Assembly (NCBI GenBank): GCA_021769965.1
Contig: JAETRU010000006.1
Location: forward strand, 1-64,000
Direction of reading: 5' to 3'
DNA from: Eubacterium sp.
GTDB taxonomy: Bacteria; Bacillota; Clostridia; Peptostreptococcales; Anaerovoracaceae
DNA: 64,000 nt
Below the pieces are notes generated by a model. The model had not been told where the DNA came from and did no database searches. It worked only from the letters and a program-made list of their open reading frames with translations. Shown here piece after piece: positions 36,505 to 45,548 of this stretch. A program made the translations under genes and the position numbers. Position 1 is the stretch's first letter, and each line of letters opens with the position of its first letter.

Positions 36505-37205
36505 TTCCCATGGCTCCCCTGCCTCTGCAAGATCCACCCCAAACCGGCCATCAATATCTCCGCCGCCAAATAGCAGCCAAAGCTCCACGGGCACATTCCG
36601 GAAAATCGATCCACTGCGTATAAGACGCCGAAAGCAGCCGCAATCATCAATACCATAGACAAAACTGTCAGAATGCTGCCGCACCGCCGTTTTTCAAATG
36701 CCTCTCCCCATCTCATCTGCAATGCCAGAATACCGCTGCTGACAAACCAGCCCAAAATGAAGAACCATACCGGTAACAGCCCCATAGCCAGCGCTGCCTC
36801 ACCTTGCGACAGTCCCCTTGTCATAAGCCAAAGCGTCATATGCTGTATAACGACCAGATCATAATACGGCTCATATCTGCCCAGGATTGCCGCAAACATT
36901 ACAATTTCCGTCAAAATCACTGATGTCCAAAGTCCGCAGACGATGATACGGCTCAGCATCATCTTAGGTAAGGCAACCGGCAGAGTCTGCATCAGAATAC
37001 TGTCGCCGCCGGAAACATTCTGACCCAGCAGCTCATGAAACCCCCTGCACAGCAGAACTGCTGCAAGCAGTAAGACTGCGGCAATTCCAATGCCGGACAG
37101 CAGCCCCGCGATCAGACCGCCGAAGCAGATGATTCCTACAAGAAACAGAGATGCCATGATCTCTCCTTTGATCAGATCCGTCTGTGCGAAGATCAGCTTC
37201 ATCAT
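36501..37205 (-). CDS. ABC-2-type permease-like membrane protein (module 4)
   Basis: LLGQNVSGGDSILMQTLPVALPKMMLSRII aligns with the other three permeases; 6-TM pattern. Confidence 0.75.
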   Translation of the reverse strand: MMKLIFAQTDLIKGEIMASLFLVGIICFGGLIAGLLSGIGIAAVLLLAAVLLCRGFHELLGQNVSGGDSILMQTLPVALPKMMLSRIIVCGLWTSVILTEIVMFAAILGRYEPYYDLVVIQHMTLWLMTRGLSQGEAALAMGLLPVWFFILGWFVSSGILALQMRWGEAFEKRRCGSILTVLSMVLMIAAAFGVLYAVDRFSGMCPWSFGCYLAAEILMAGLGWILQRQGSHGN

Positions 37206-37209
37206 AGGA

Positions 37210-37845
37210 TCACACCCCTTTCAGCTTTCCCTCGCCCAGCCGGGCGATGCCCCATGTCCAGCCCGTGCCTCCGCTGTACACGAACAGGACTTTTTGGTCT
37301 CTGCAGATATAGATGCTGCCGGGAAACTCCGAAATCACTCTCCGGCCGCGCCGGTCCACCACGCATGCTGAATTGCTGCTGAGAGGCAGCGCCGCCAGAC
37401 CGTCCTGAAATGCTAATGGTACGCCGCCCCCGGGAACTTCCATAGCCGGAAAATCAGTCTTGATCGTAAATACCGTCTTTCCTGCATCATCAAAACAGTA
37501 CCATGTGCTGGAAGGCAGATCATAGCCGAGAGCCATTCCTTCCTGATAACCCCATATATCTCCATATATTCCAAACCGGTCCTTCTCATCATCGTCCATA
37601 TAACTGACAGGCAGCTGATGATCGTACAGATATTCCCAAAAATCTTCATTCCTGCTGCAGAATAACTCCTTCTCCCACCGTATCCCCTGCAGTTCCCTCA
37701 GCCCGGCGCCGTCGTCAGCCGCGGCTCCTGCGATGCCGCAGCCTTTGATCCCCAGCCAGAGGCCGCTTCCTGCGAGAAATACTGCCAGGCAGCAGACGAC
37801 CAGACCCCGTCTCCGTCTTTGCTCTCTCCGTTTCTCCACTCCCAA
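37210..37845 (-). CDS. Truncated WG-repeat-like membrane-anchored protein (module 4)
   Basis: N-terminal TM; RWEKELFCSRNEDFWEYLYD; shorter than the other three family members. Confidence 0.6.
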   Translation of the reverse strand: MGVEKRREQRRRRGLVVCCLAVFLAGSGLWLGIKGCGIAGAAADDGAGLRELQGIRWEKELFCSRNEDFWEYLYDHQLPVSYMDDDEKDRFGIYGDIWGYQEGMALGYDLPSSTWYCFDDAGKTVFTIKTDFPAMEVPGGGVPLAFQDGLAALPLSSNSACVVDRRGRRVISEFPGSIYICRDQKVLFVYSGGTGWTWGIARLGEGKLKGV

Positions 37846-37851
37846 AACCTC

Positions 37852-38553
37852 CTATACCAGATCATACCCGGTTTCCAGCAGCCGTACCGAGACCCGGTAA
37901 CAAAACCATCCGATGACGATAAGCAGAAATTCCACGCCTGCTGCTGCCCAGAAATAGCCGCTTCCCAGCATCTGTGCCATCTCCCTGAGACAAAACTGTG
38001 CCGTCAGAATTGCGGCAAATATCGCGGCTGCAAGCAAAACCACCAGCAGAATCGCGACCCTGCTCCTCCTCTTTCTCGCCTGCCCGCTGCATTTTAACTC
38101 CAACGCCAGAAGCAGCAGGCAGAACACACCCGTGTAGACCACCGGCGCTATGACAGACCATCCGGCACTGACGCCCGCCTGCCACGGACGCATGCCGATC
38201 AGCTGCCAGGTCTCGATCCGCGCGGCAAGCTGCACGCGGACGCCGGAGCTATCCGCGGCGGCAAGCAGTCCGGATACCGGTCCCACAAGACTCATACCGC
38301 CGCACCACAGCAAAATCGCAAAAGTCTTTCCCAGCACCAGACCGCGGGCCGAAAACGGCAGCGTCATCAGCATGGCGGCATCATCATCGAAAAGTGTCTT
38401 TCCGTAGACCTTGTACAATCCATGTCCGAAGATCAGTGCCAGCCCTGCCAGAAACACAGGCGAGATCAGAAGACCCATCACCAGCAGCACCGCAGAGCCG
38501 CCCATATGCCCTGCCAGCATCCTTGTATGCATCTCAGCAGATTTCATGATCAT
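37852..38553 (-). CDS. ABC-2-type permease-like membrane protein (module 3)
   Basis: VYGKTLFDDDAAMLMTLPFSARGLVLGKTF; ATGA overlap with upstream gene. Confidence 0.78.
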   Translation of the reverse strand: MIMKSAEMHTRMLAGHMGGSAVLLVMGLLISPVFLAGLALIFGHGLYKVYGKTLFDDDAAMLMTLPFSARGLVLGKTFAILLWCGGMSLVGPVSGLLAAADSSGVRVQLAARIETWQLIGMRPWQAGVSAGWSVIAPVVYTGVFCLLLLALELKCSGQARKRRSRVAILLVVLLAAAIFAAILTAQFCLREMAQMLGSGYFWAAAGVEFLLIVIGWFCYRVSVRLLETGYDLV

Positions 38554-39776
38554 GATTCCGCCTCCTCATCAACATGTATGACGCCGAACCGATCTCCACG
38601 GATCACTACAGCCCGGCCGCCGTCAGCCAGATAGATCTGATCAAAGACCGGTTTGACCAGCCATGCGCCCGACGCGTCCGCCACGCCGCACTTTTCTCCA
38701 TCAAAGAGCACCGCCCTTCCGTCCCGGAAAGCGGACTTCCAGGAAATCCTGTCCGTCTCCCAGATCGGATCTTTGGATATTTTCTTTTCAAAGAGGATCC
38801 GGCCATCTCTGTCTATGCAGTAGACCTTCTGGTCTGATGTGTAGACGACGCCCTTTCCCTCGGAGAAGTCCGAAGCCCATTTCGCGTTCTTCGCTGGTAC
38901 AACGAGATTGCCCTGCTGATCAAAATAGCCCCGCTGCACAGCTTCTTTCTCAGCGCCGGCCGGTCTCACGCCGTACAAGAGTCCCTCGCTTACGCTGCAG
39001 CCTCCGTAACAGGTATCTTCAAGAAAGATCCCTGTTTTCACAGGTTCCAGATCCTCATCCAGAAACACCGTATGAGGCTTCAGGCGGCTGACAGCTATAT
39101 ACGGAAATCCGCCGTCCCAGGACCTGATGCTCTCATATGATCCTGACAGCTTTCTCGTCCGTCCCTTTTCAACATCATATACCCTGTTTTCTGCCACCGC
39201 AGCGTACCGATTGTCGATGCCTTTGATCTGACTGCCGCCGGTATCAGACGCATAGAGTTCCTGTCCGTCAGGATTCACGAGGCGGCAGTTCCCGCCGCTG
39301 TCAAACAGAACCGCATAGGTATCAGACAAATACGTTACCATTTCATTCGGATCCTTCTTCCGGAACAGAATTTCTCCATCCTCATCCAGATAGCTGCTCA
39401 GATTTCCTGTGCCGGTCTTCGCAAATACGATGCGCTTCTGATCTCCTACATATTCCTCAAATACTTCTTTATCCGCCAGCTTCCACCAGCCGGTAAACCC
39501 GGCATAGCCCTCCGCGATTTCTGCCGGATCCTCACCGCCCGTAAAATAATGAAACAGCTGATCTCCATAATGCACTGCTGCCCAGCTCTCCGTCAGCGGC
39601 ACCTCCCAGTCAAAGCTCCGCAGATACGCCATCTGTTTCTCCTGACCGCATGCTTCATGCCATGCCGCCGCGCCGCAGACCGCCGCCATCACAGCTAGAG
39701 CCGCGGCCAGAGCGATACAGGCTGCCGGATACTTTTTGTTCCTCTTCATGACACGTTCCTTCCTAGTCAAAATCAC
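38550..39776 (-). CDS. Membrane-anchored WG-repeat protein (module 3)
   Basis: N-terminal TM; YFDQQGNLVVPAKNAKWASDFSEGKGVVY; KCGVADASGAWLVKPVFDQIYLADGGRAVV. Confidence 0.8.
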   Translation of the reverse strand: MILTRKERVMKRNKKYPAACIALAAALAVMAAVCGAAAWHEACGQEKQMAYLRSFDWEVPLTESWAAVHYGDQLFHYFTGGEDPAEIAEGYAGFTGWWKLADKEVFEEYVGDQKRIVFAKTGTGNLSSYLDEDGEILFRKKDPNEMVTYLSDTYAVLFDSGGNCRLVNPDGQELYASDTGGSQIKGIDNRYAAVAENRVYDVEKGRTRKLSGSYESIRSWDGGFPYIAVSRLKPHTVFLDEDLEPVKTGIFLEDTCYGGCSVSEGLLYGVRPAGAEKEAVQRGYFDQQGNLVVPAKNAKWASDFSEGKGVVYTSDQKVYCIDRDGRILFEKKISKDPIWETDRISWKSAFRDGRAVLFDGEKCGVADASGAWLVKPVFDQIYLADGGRAVVIRGDRFGVIHVDEEAES

Positions 39777-40512
39777 ACTGCCGGCTCAGGGTTTTCCTGC
39801 AGAACCGGTACATGACAACGCTCAGAGCAATCATCAGAGCCATAACAGCCGCGTTGAGCCAGAAGGTTCCGATAAGCTGCTCAAAGAGCCTTTCAAACAG
39901 CCAGTTTCCTGCCGACTTAAAGGCAGTGGACAGAATAACAGCCAAGATAGTTATAGCTCCGACGCTCATCCTGCTCAGCAGTCCTGTCCTGCCGTCAGCC
40001 TTTTTGCGCCGTGTCACGCACTGAAAAGTCAGTATACACAGGCCGGCAAATACAGCCCCCAGGCAAATCGAAAAAGGCAGCATTGCCATCAGAGCTCCTA
40101 TCTGCCACGGTGCGGCGCCCATATCCAGAAGATCTGCGGCGACCTCCCCAAAAACACCTGTCACTACCGATGCGCTGCCGCTTACCAGCACCATGATGAT
40201 GACCACACCGCTGAAACCGATCCCCAGAGCCATAGCCCAGATCACCGCCGCCAGCAGCTTGCCCGCGATCAGTTCATCAGATGTCACCGGCAGGGTCATC
40301 AGTCCTCCTGCGCCCTCGCCGAAGATACTTGCACCGAAAAGCCTGCCGTAGCCCCTGATCAGCATAACGATGATGACGATCAGGCCCAAAAGCAGCGAGA
40401 CAGCTCCCATTGCCATGGTCAGAAACATCATAGCGATGCATACGGCCAGAGATACGCCGATCTCCGTACTGATTTGTTTCAGGTTCAGTTCCATAGTTTT
40501 CAAAAGCATCAT
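39763..40512 (-). CDS. ABC-2-type permease-like membrane protein (module 2)
   Basis: LFGASIFGEGAGGLMTLPVTSDELIAGKLL. Confidence 0.8.
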   Translation of the reverse strand: MMLLKTMELNLKQISTEIGVSLAVCIAMMFLTMAMGAVSLLLGLIVIIVMLIRGYGRLFGASIFGEGAGGLMTLPVTSDELIAGKLLAAVIWAMALGIGFSGVVIIMVLVSGSASVVTGVFGEVAADLLDMGAAPWQIGALMAMLPFSICLGAVFAGLCILTFQCVTRRKKADGRTGLLSRMSVGAITILAVILSTAFKSAGNWLFERLFEQLIGTFWLNAAVMALMIALSVVMYRFCRKTLSRQCDFD

Positions 40513-41729
40513 GATCCCGCCTTTCGTATCATACTTTCACCGTGGAAAACGCCCCATTTGCCTCTGTATTCTACAGCGATCCGGTTTCCTGAGAATATGT
40601 CCACATCATCAAAGACCGGCTCAATGATCCAGTTTCCTGTCTCATTGATCAGCCCCATCTTCTCCCCATCATAGAGAGGCGCTGCCCCGCCTGTGAACCT
40701 GCAGCCGGGCAGAATGTAAAAGGAAAGATTCAGAGTACTGTTCAAATTATCAAATGCATCCAGTACCATTCTCTTCTTTAAAGGAACTTCAAAAAGCTTT
40801 TTCCCTTTACTGTCAATACACCAGACTTTGTCAGTGCCATAGATCAGCGCTTTCCCGCAAGAAAACGCTCCGCCATAGATACTTCCCGGCGTTTCAATGA
40901 CCATATCCCCCTGCTCGTCGATATAACCCGGCCTGACTTCCTTTTTATTGGGGCAGTCTTTCCAGTTCCCATTGACGATCCACTCCGCATAGGCCAGTCC
41001 TTCGCTGTACTCTTTACAGGTATTCGATTCAAACAGCTTTCCGTCAAAAGCCACATCAAAATTCTCGTCCAGAAAATACGGTCCGCATATACCTTCCGCC
41101 CGATATATATCCTGCCCGCACTTTTCCACATCTCTGCAGTAAACAGAATTCCAGGTTTTTACTACTCGTCCGTCCGACACATCAATGATGCGATATCTCT
41201 CGCCCTGTTCCTCGCCAAAATAATTTCCTTCTACACGGTTTACAAAGACATCCTCTCCTTCGGCAAAGCGATAGACGATCTCTCCCTTCCGGTCAACTGC
41301 AGCATAGCGGTCGTCTTTTACTGCCAGCGCATAATCACCGTCAAACCCATAGAATGCATCAAACTTTGCAGGAATGATAACACGTCCATCCAGTGATTTA
41401 TAGCCCATATTGCCGCCTTTTGTAAAGATATAGCTGTCTCCCTCACCATAGACAGAATCCCAGCGAACCTGATCGACTGCTTCACCCCTGTCATTAAGAA
41501 GCGCAGAATCACTGCCGGTATCATCCAGCCGGGCAGAATAATACTGCCCGTCCAGCCCCGCTTCCTCAATAAACGTATACTCCTTTGTCAGCGGAACGAT
41601 CCAGCGGAGCTCCTTCAGCACAGCGCCCTGCTCGCCGGTCTCGACCGCCGCCTGATAGCCTGCATAGCCAAGGCCTGCAGAACTGATGCAGAAGAGCACT
41701 GTCATCACGATCAAAAGCTTCTTCCCCAT
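40509..41729 (-). CDS. Membrane-anchored WG-repeat protein (module 2)
   Basis: GYIDEQGDMVIETPGSIYGGAFSCGKALIYG; MGLINETGNWIIEPVFDDVDIFSGNRIAVEYRGKWGVF. Confidence 0.82.
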   Translation of the reverse strand: MGKKLLIVMTVLFCISSAGLGYAGYQAAVETGEQGAVLKELRWIVPLTKEYTFIEEAGLDGQYYSARLDDTGSDSALLNDRGEAVDQVRWDSVYGEGDSYIFTKGGNMGYKSLDGRVIIPAKFDAFYGFDGDYALAVKDDRYAAVDRKGEIVYRFAEGEDVFVNRVEGNYFGEEQGERYRIIDVSDGRVVKTWNSVYCRDVEKCGQDIYRAEGICGPYFLDENFDVAFDGKLFESNTCKEYSEGLAYAEWIVNGNWKDCPNKKEVRPGYIDEQGDMVIETPGSIYGGAFSCGKALIYGTDKVWCIDSKGKKLFEVPLKKRMVLDAFDNLNSTLNLSFYILPGCRFTGGAAPLYDGEKMGLINETGNWIIEPVFDDVDIFSGNRIAVEYRGKWGVFHGESMIRKAGS

Positions 41730-41777
41730 AATGTCTTCCTTTCTCTGTCATCCACAATAACATCCTTAATATCCGCC

Positions 41778-42539
41778 TCAGCAGCCGTAGGCTTTCTCCA
41801 GATTCTCCCGGCAGAGATAATAGAGCAGCGCGCCGGTCGCCAGCAGCAGGATATATTTGCCGATGATGAAACAGAACATCGCCGTCCCGGACAGCTCCAG
41901 CATTGCTACCAGCATCCTCCCGCCGAAAATGACTGCCGCCAGCAGCAGACCCGCGAACAGGATACAGGGAAAGTCCCCTGCCTTTGCCGCCAGATTCCCT
42001 GTAAACCGATGGATCAGATTCTGTGCCAGCACCATGTACATGCACCAGGCAAACTCCGCGATAAGCAGGCCTGCATAGCTGAGTCCTGCCAGGATGCCCA
42101 TCTGCGCCGGACTCAGTCCCGGTCCGAACAGCTGCTCTGTCATCTTCATAAAAAACTCCGGATCTATAAAGCTGCTTGACCTGAAATACAAAACGCACAC
42201 AGGTATCATCAGCGCTGCCAGCTGCGCTGTCTCCCATACCACCATGGCCAGCGCTTTGCCGATCAGCATATCCCTCGGTGACAGCGGAAGCATATGGTAG
42301 ATCTCTGACCCTTCCCCGTAAAGGCTCTTGCCGAAGATCTTAATCTGCGCCTTATATCCGCACACGATGAGCGGTATCATCAGAAAAACGCCGCCCAGCA
42401 GAAACATGATCGGATGAAGAACCAGAACCAGGCCTATGACAGCTGTAAACACGCTGGTTACCACGATCTCTTTCCTGATCAGATCCACATGGAGATTTAC
42501 CGACTTTTCGATCATTCTGAAATCACTCAATCCTTCCAC
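41778..42539 (-). CDS. ABC-2-type permease-like membrane protein (module 1)
   Basis: IFGKSLYGEGSEIYHMLPLSPRDMLIGKAL. Confidence 0.8.
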   Translation of the reverse strand: MEGLSDFRMIEKSVNLHVDLIRKEIVVTSVFTAVIGLVLVLHPIMFLLGGVFLMIPLIVCGYKAQIKIFGKSLYGEGSEIYHMLPLSPRDMLIGKALAMVVWETAQLAALMIPVCVLYFRSSSFIDPEFFMKMTEQLFGPGLSPAQMGILAGLSYAGLLIAEFAWCMYMVLAQNLIHRFTGNLAAKAGDFPCILFAGLLLAAVIFGGRMLVAMLELSGTAMFCFIIGKYILLLATGALLYYLCRENLEKAYGC

Positions 42540-43824
42540 CTACTTTCAATATCCCCTCTTTGCTGTCTAAGTACACCACCGCCGCGTCCTCACCGCTGAA
42601 GGACGCGCTGCTGAAGACAGGATCGATGACCCAGCTTCCGTTATCGTCTATAATACCGAACTTCTTTCCGTCATAGCATACGGCCATGCCGTCTCTGTAC
42701 CAGCATTCTGCCAGATCTGCCGGCAGTTCACCACCGGCTTCATCCGGTCCGCAGATATCCGCGTCCAGAGGCTCTGCCAGCTTTTTCTCAAACAGCGTCC
42801 GGCCTGTCTGGTCGATGACGCGTACTTTCTCTTTTTCCCAAAGGAAAGCCTTCCCCTCTGTAAACCTGCTGCCGTAAAGGATATGCGGCGTCCTGATCTT
42901 CACCTGGCCGTCACGGTCAATATATCCGCTGATGATCTCGCCGTTTTCTTTCCATTTCGCATAGCACAGACCTTCGCTGAATCTGTCCATCCAGCTGAAA
43001 AGCGGTACTTCTTCTATGGGATCAAAGCGTTCATCCAGCATCCGAAGTCTGTCACTATTCCTTCTAACATAGCGTTCTTCCCCTAACGCTGCCAAATTAA
43101 ACCACGATACTTCTCCTGACCATTCTCTGATGATCTCTTTCCTTTCCGCGTCAAACAGCCGCCGGCTGCTGCCCACACGGGACTCCAGGAGAAAATACTT
43201 TCCTGTAACATGGCTGACGCTGGTATACAGATCCGGCCATTTGTCCAGTTTTTCCGTGTCATACAGAACCTGCCCTGATTTATCGACAGGAGCCTGCACA
43301 TCCACGCCGCTGTGCAGATCCGAAGGCTTCTCTACTATCGCGCAGCCACCAGAAAAAGCTGTGGCGGAATCGTAACGGGCTTTGATGACCACGTTGCCGT
43401 CAAGGTCTATGTAGCCCAGCTTCCCGCTCTTGCAATCCTGATACATCAGCAGTCCGTCTCCTTCACTGCCGGTATCCATATTAGAACTGATCCAGCCCAG
43501 AGACATGTCAAAGATGTCCATGGATTCAGGTATCTGCAAGGTGACTTTCCCGTTCCGTTCCATGATGATCTCCTTATTTCCCTTAAAAGCGCCGTACACT
43601 TCTCTGTCCGCGCCTCTGACAGCATGGATCCCGCTGTAGTCTTCGCTCAAAGGCAGGTACCACGCTTCCTTGGCCAGCTGATCCATCAGCTCCGCCTTTT
43701 TCTGCGCCCGCGCGTCTGCGTCCAGTGCCGACTGATAAGTCATGATCCCGGCTCCGATGCTGCACATTACCGCTGCCAGAGCCAGCAGTACATATGAGAT
43801 CCGCTTCAACCGATCCACCTCCAT
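42523..43824 (-). CDS. Membrane-anchored WG-repeat protein (module 1)
   Basis: GKLGYIDLDGNVVIKARYDSATAFSGGCAIVEK; FGIIDDNGSWVIDPVFSSASF. Confidence 0.85.
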   Translation of the reverse strand: MEVDRLKRISYVLLALAAVMCSIGAGIMTYQSALDADARAQKKAELMDQLAKEAWYLPLSEDYSGIHAVRGADREVYGAFKGNKEIIMERNGKVTLQIPESMDIFDMSLGWISSNMDTGSEGDGLLMYQDCKSGKLGYIDLDGNVVIKARYDSATAFSGGCAIVEKPSDLHSGVDVQAPVDKSGQVLYDTEKLDKWPDLYTSVSHVTGKYFLLESRVGSSRRLFDAERKEIIREWSGEVSWFNLAALGEERYVRRNSDRLRMLDERFDPIEEVPLFSWMDRFSEGLCYAKWKENGEIISGYIDRDGQVKIRTPHILYGSRFTEGKAFLWEKEKVRVIDQTGRTLFEKKLAEPLDADICGPDEAGGELPADLAECWYRDGMAVCYDGKKFGIIDDNGSWVIDPVFSSASFSGEDAAVVYLDSKEGILKVGGRIE

Positions 43825-43829
43825 CCATA

Positions 43830-44552
43830 CTAAAATACGGCTTTCATTGCTTCTTCCAGATTGCTTCCGTACCGGGACCTTATATCATCGCAGGAACCCT
43901 GCAGCGCTACCCGGCCTTCCCGCAGAACCACCACAGAATCAAACAGCCGCTCGATCTCTGAGATCAGATGGGTCGCCACCAGGATCGTCCCTTTAGAATC
44001 AAAATTTTCCAGTATGACATCCAGAACGCTGTCTCTTGCCTTGACATCCACGCCGCCCAGCGGTTCGTCCAGAAGATACAGCCTGGCACGTCTGCTCATG
44101 GCGAAGCTGATCTGAACTTTATCGATCATGCCCTTTGACATCTCTTTAAAAGGCGTTGTCATACCGATCTCAAAGCCCTCCATCAGCCGCGCGAACCGGT
44201 CAGCTTCGAAATCCTCAAAAAACTCGGCGTAGATCTCTTTGATCTCTTCTGCTGTACGTTTCAGTGAGAAAGCCGGCCGGTCCGGCAGATACGATACCTC
44301 CGCCTTACTCTTTGCCCCCGGTCTTTCCCCGTCGATCAAAACAGTTCCGTCATAGGCGGTGTACAGCCCCGCCAGGATCTTGATCAAAGTCGTTTTCCCG
44401 CTGCCGTTGGCGCCAAGCAGTCCGATGATCCGTCCCTCAGGGATCTCCAGATCGACGTTCTTCAGAGCCTGTACGCCTCCAAAGGCCTTGCAGAGGCCGC
44501 AGATCTTTACAATTGGCGGATTTTCCACCAGTTTCAGTTTCCGTTCTTCCAT
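43830..44552 (-). CDS. ABC transporter ATP-binding protein (YtrB-like)
   Basis: IIGLLGANGSGKTTLIKILAGL; MSKGMIDKVQISFAMSRRARLYLLDEPLGGVD. Confidence 0.94.
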   Translation of the reverse strand: MEERKLKLVENPPIVKICGLCKAFGGVQALKNVDLEIPEGRIIGLLGANGSGKTTLIKILAGLYTAYDGTVLIDGERPGAKSKAEVSYLPDRPAFSLKRTAEEIKEIYAEFFEDFEADRFARLMEGFEIGMTTPFKEMSKGMIDKVQISFAMSRRARLYLLDEPLGGVDVKARDSVLDVILENFDSKGTILVATHLISEIERLFDSVVVLREGRVALQGSCDDIRSRYGSNLEEAMKAVF

Positions 44553-44563
44553 CGTGCATCCCC

Positions 44564-44950
44564 CTATACAGCTGTATCTGCGTCAGCGTCCTCTACTTCA
44601 GCCTCTCGAAAAAAATCCTCGATCTGTTCCCTCGTAAATCCCATGTTCCGCATTTTCTGCAGAAACTCTCTGACGATCTCCTCTGCCGCTTCTCTGCGGG
44701 CAGCGTCTATGATCCCCGTATCCTTTGTAACAAAGCGTCCTGTCGTTCTTTCTGATATCAGCAGCCCTTCCCGTTCCAGTTCTGACAAAGCTCGCTGCAT
44801 AGTATTGGGATTGACCCCGAAGTCTTCGGCCAGCTCCCGCACCGTAGCGATCTTTTCCCCTGCCGCCAGCTCGCCGGATACGATAGCCGCCCTGATCTTA
44901 TCCATGATCTGCATATAAATCGGAAGGTTTTCATTTAACAGTGTGTCCAT
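44564..44950 (-). CDS. GntR-family regulator (YtrA-like)
   Basis: LPIYMQIMDKIRAAIVSGELAAGEKIATVRELAEDFGVNPNTMQRALSELEREGLL. Confidence 0.94.
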   Translation of the reverse strand: MDTLLNENLPIYMQIMDKIRAAIVSGELAAGEKIATVRELAEDFGVNPNTMQRALSELEREGLLISERTTGRFVTKDTGIIDAARREAAEEIVREFLQKMRNMGFTREQIEDFFREAEVEDADADTAV

Positions 44951-45101
44951 ATCTCTTCCTTTCCCGGCTCTGCCCGCAATTGCAGAACTCGTATTATTGT
45001 ATTATCTAATTAATACAATAATATATCCGCATCGCTTTGTCAATAGGGAAACGAGTAAAATATTGATTTTTCTGACACTGATGTTACTATTCACAGTCAA
45101 T

Positions 45102-45374
45102 CTGCGCCGCCGCTTTTTTTGCCTTTTTGCGCTCATACGGCGTTCCCTTCCTTTCCCGCGCCACTTTTTCGCAGTATTTTACAGCTATACGGCGCGCAAA
45201 GTCGGATATAAGCTTGCTTTAGCGGTTTCTTTGCAGTTATGCGGCGCATACAAACTGAAAATATCTGTACAGCAGAGTGCAGCGCGCCGTATAGATGCGT
45301 TATGGATCATAAATGTGGCGCGAGCCAGATAAGGCGCGCCGTATGAAACGCTTTTTCCGCAAAATATGGCGCGC
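45102..45374. repeat. Putative helically phased array 4 (GCGCGCC...GGCGCGC boxes, about five ~42-bp modules, partly degenerate)
   Basis: Approximate modules 45102-45145, 45156-45197, (45208)-45249, 45282-45323, 45334-45374; module-end spacing 52, 52, 74, 51. Confidence 0.6.
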
Positions 45375-45462
45375 AGGCCATTGGCTGTAAATCATAACAG
45401 TTGGAAGGCTGCAGTCGTCTGATCTGCTGCATCAAGGAGAATCGAAAATGGGACTAAATAGA

Positions 45463-45497
45463 AAGAACCACAAAACACCATTTGTCTTGTGGTTCTT
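45463..45497 (-). terminator. Terminator hairpin downstream of aminotransferase gene
   Basis: AAGAACCACAA...TTGTGGTTCTT. Confidence 0.8.
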
Positions 45498-45548
45498 ATA
45501 TCACATATATGATTGGCTGTAACGCAATTTTCTTTGTGCTGCCGCGCC

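Noticed and set aside
36212-36658. 148-aa plus-strand ORF with 21-aa repeats (MLGQNAFSRCQKPNSCGSGSE...)
   Set aside because: The 63-bp period is divisible by three, so an open frame is automatic. There is no RBS, the repeat continues upstream without a start, and the equivalent arrays at 2684 and 5902 have 53/73-bp steps that cannot keep frame. Treated as non-coding.
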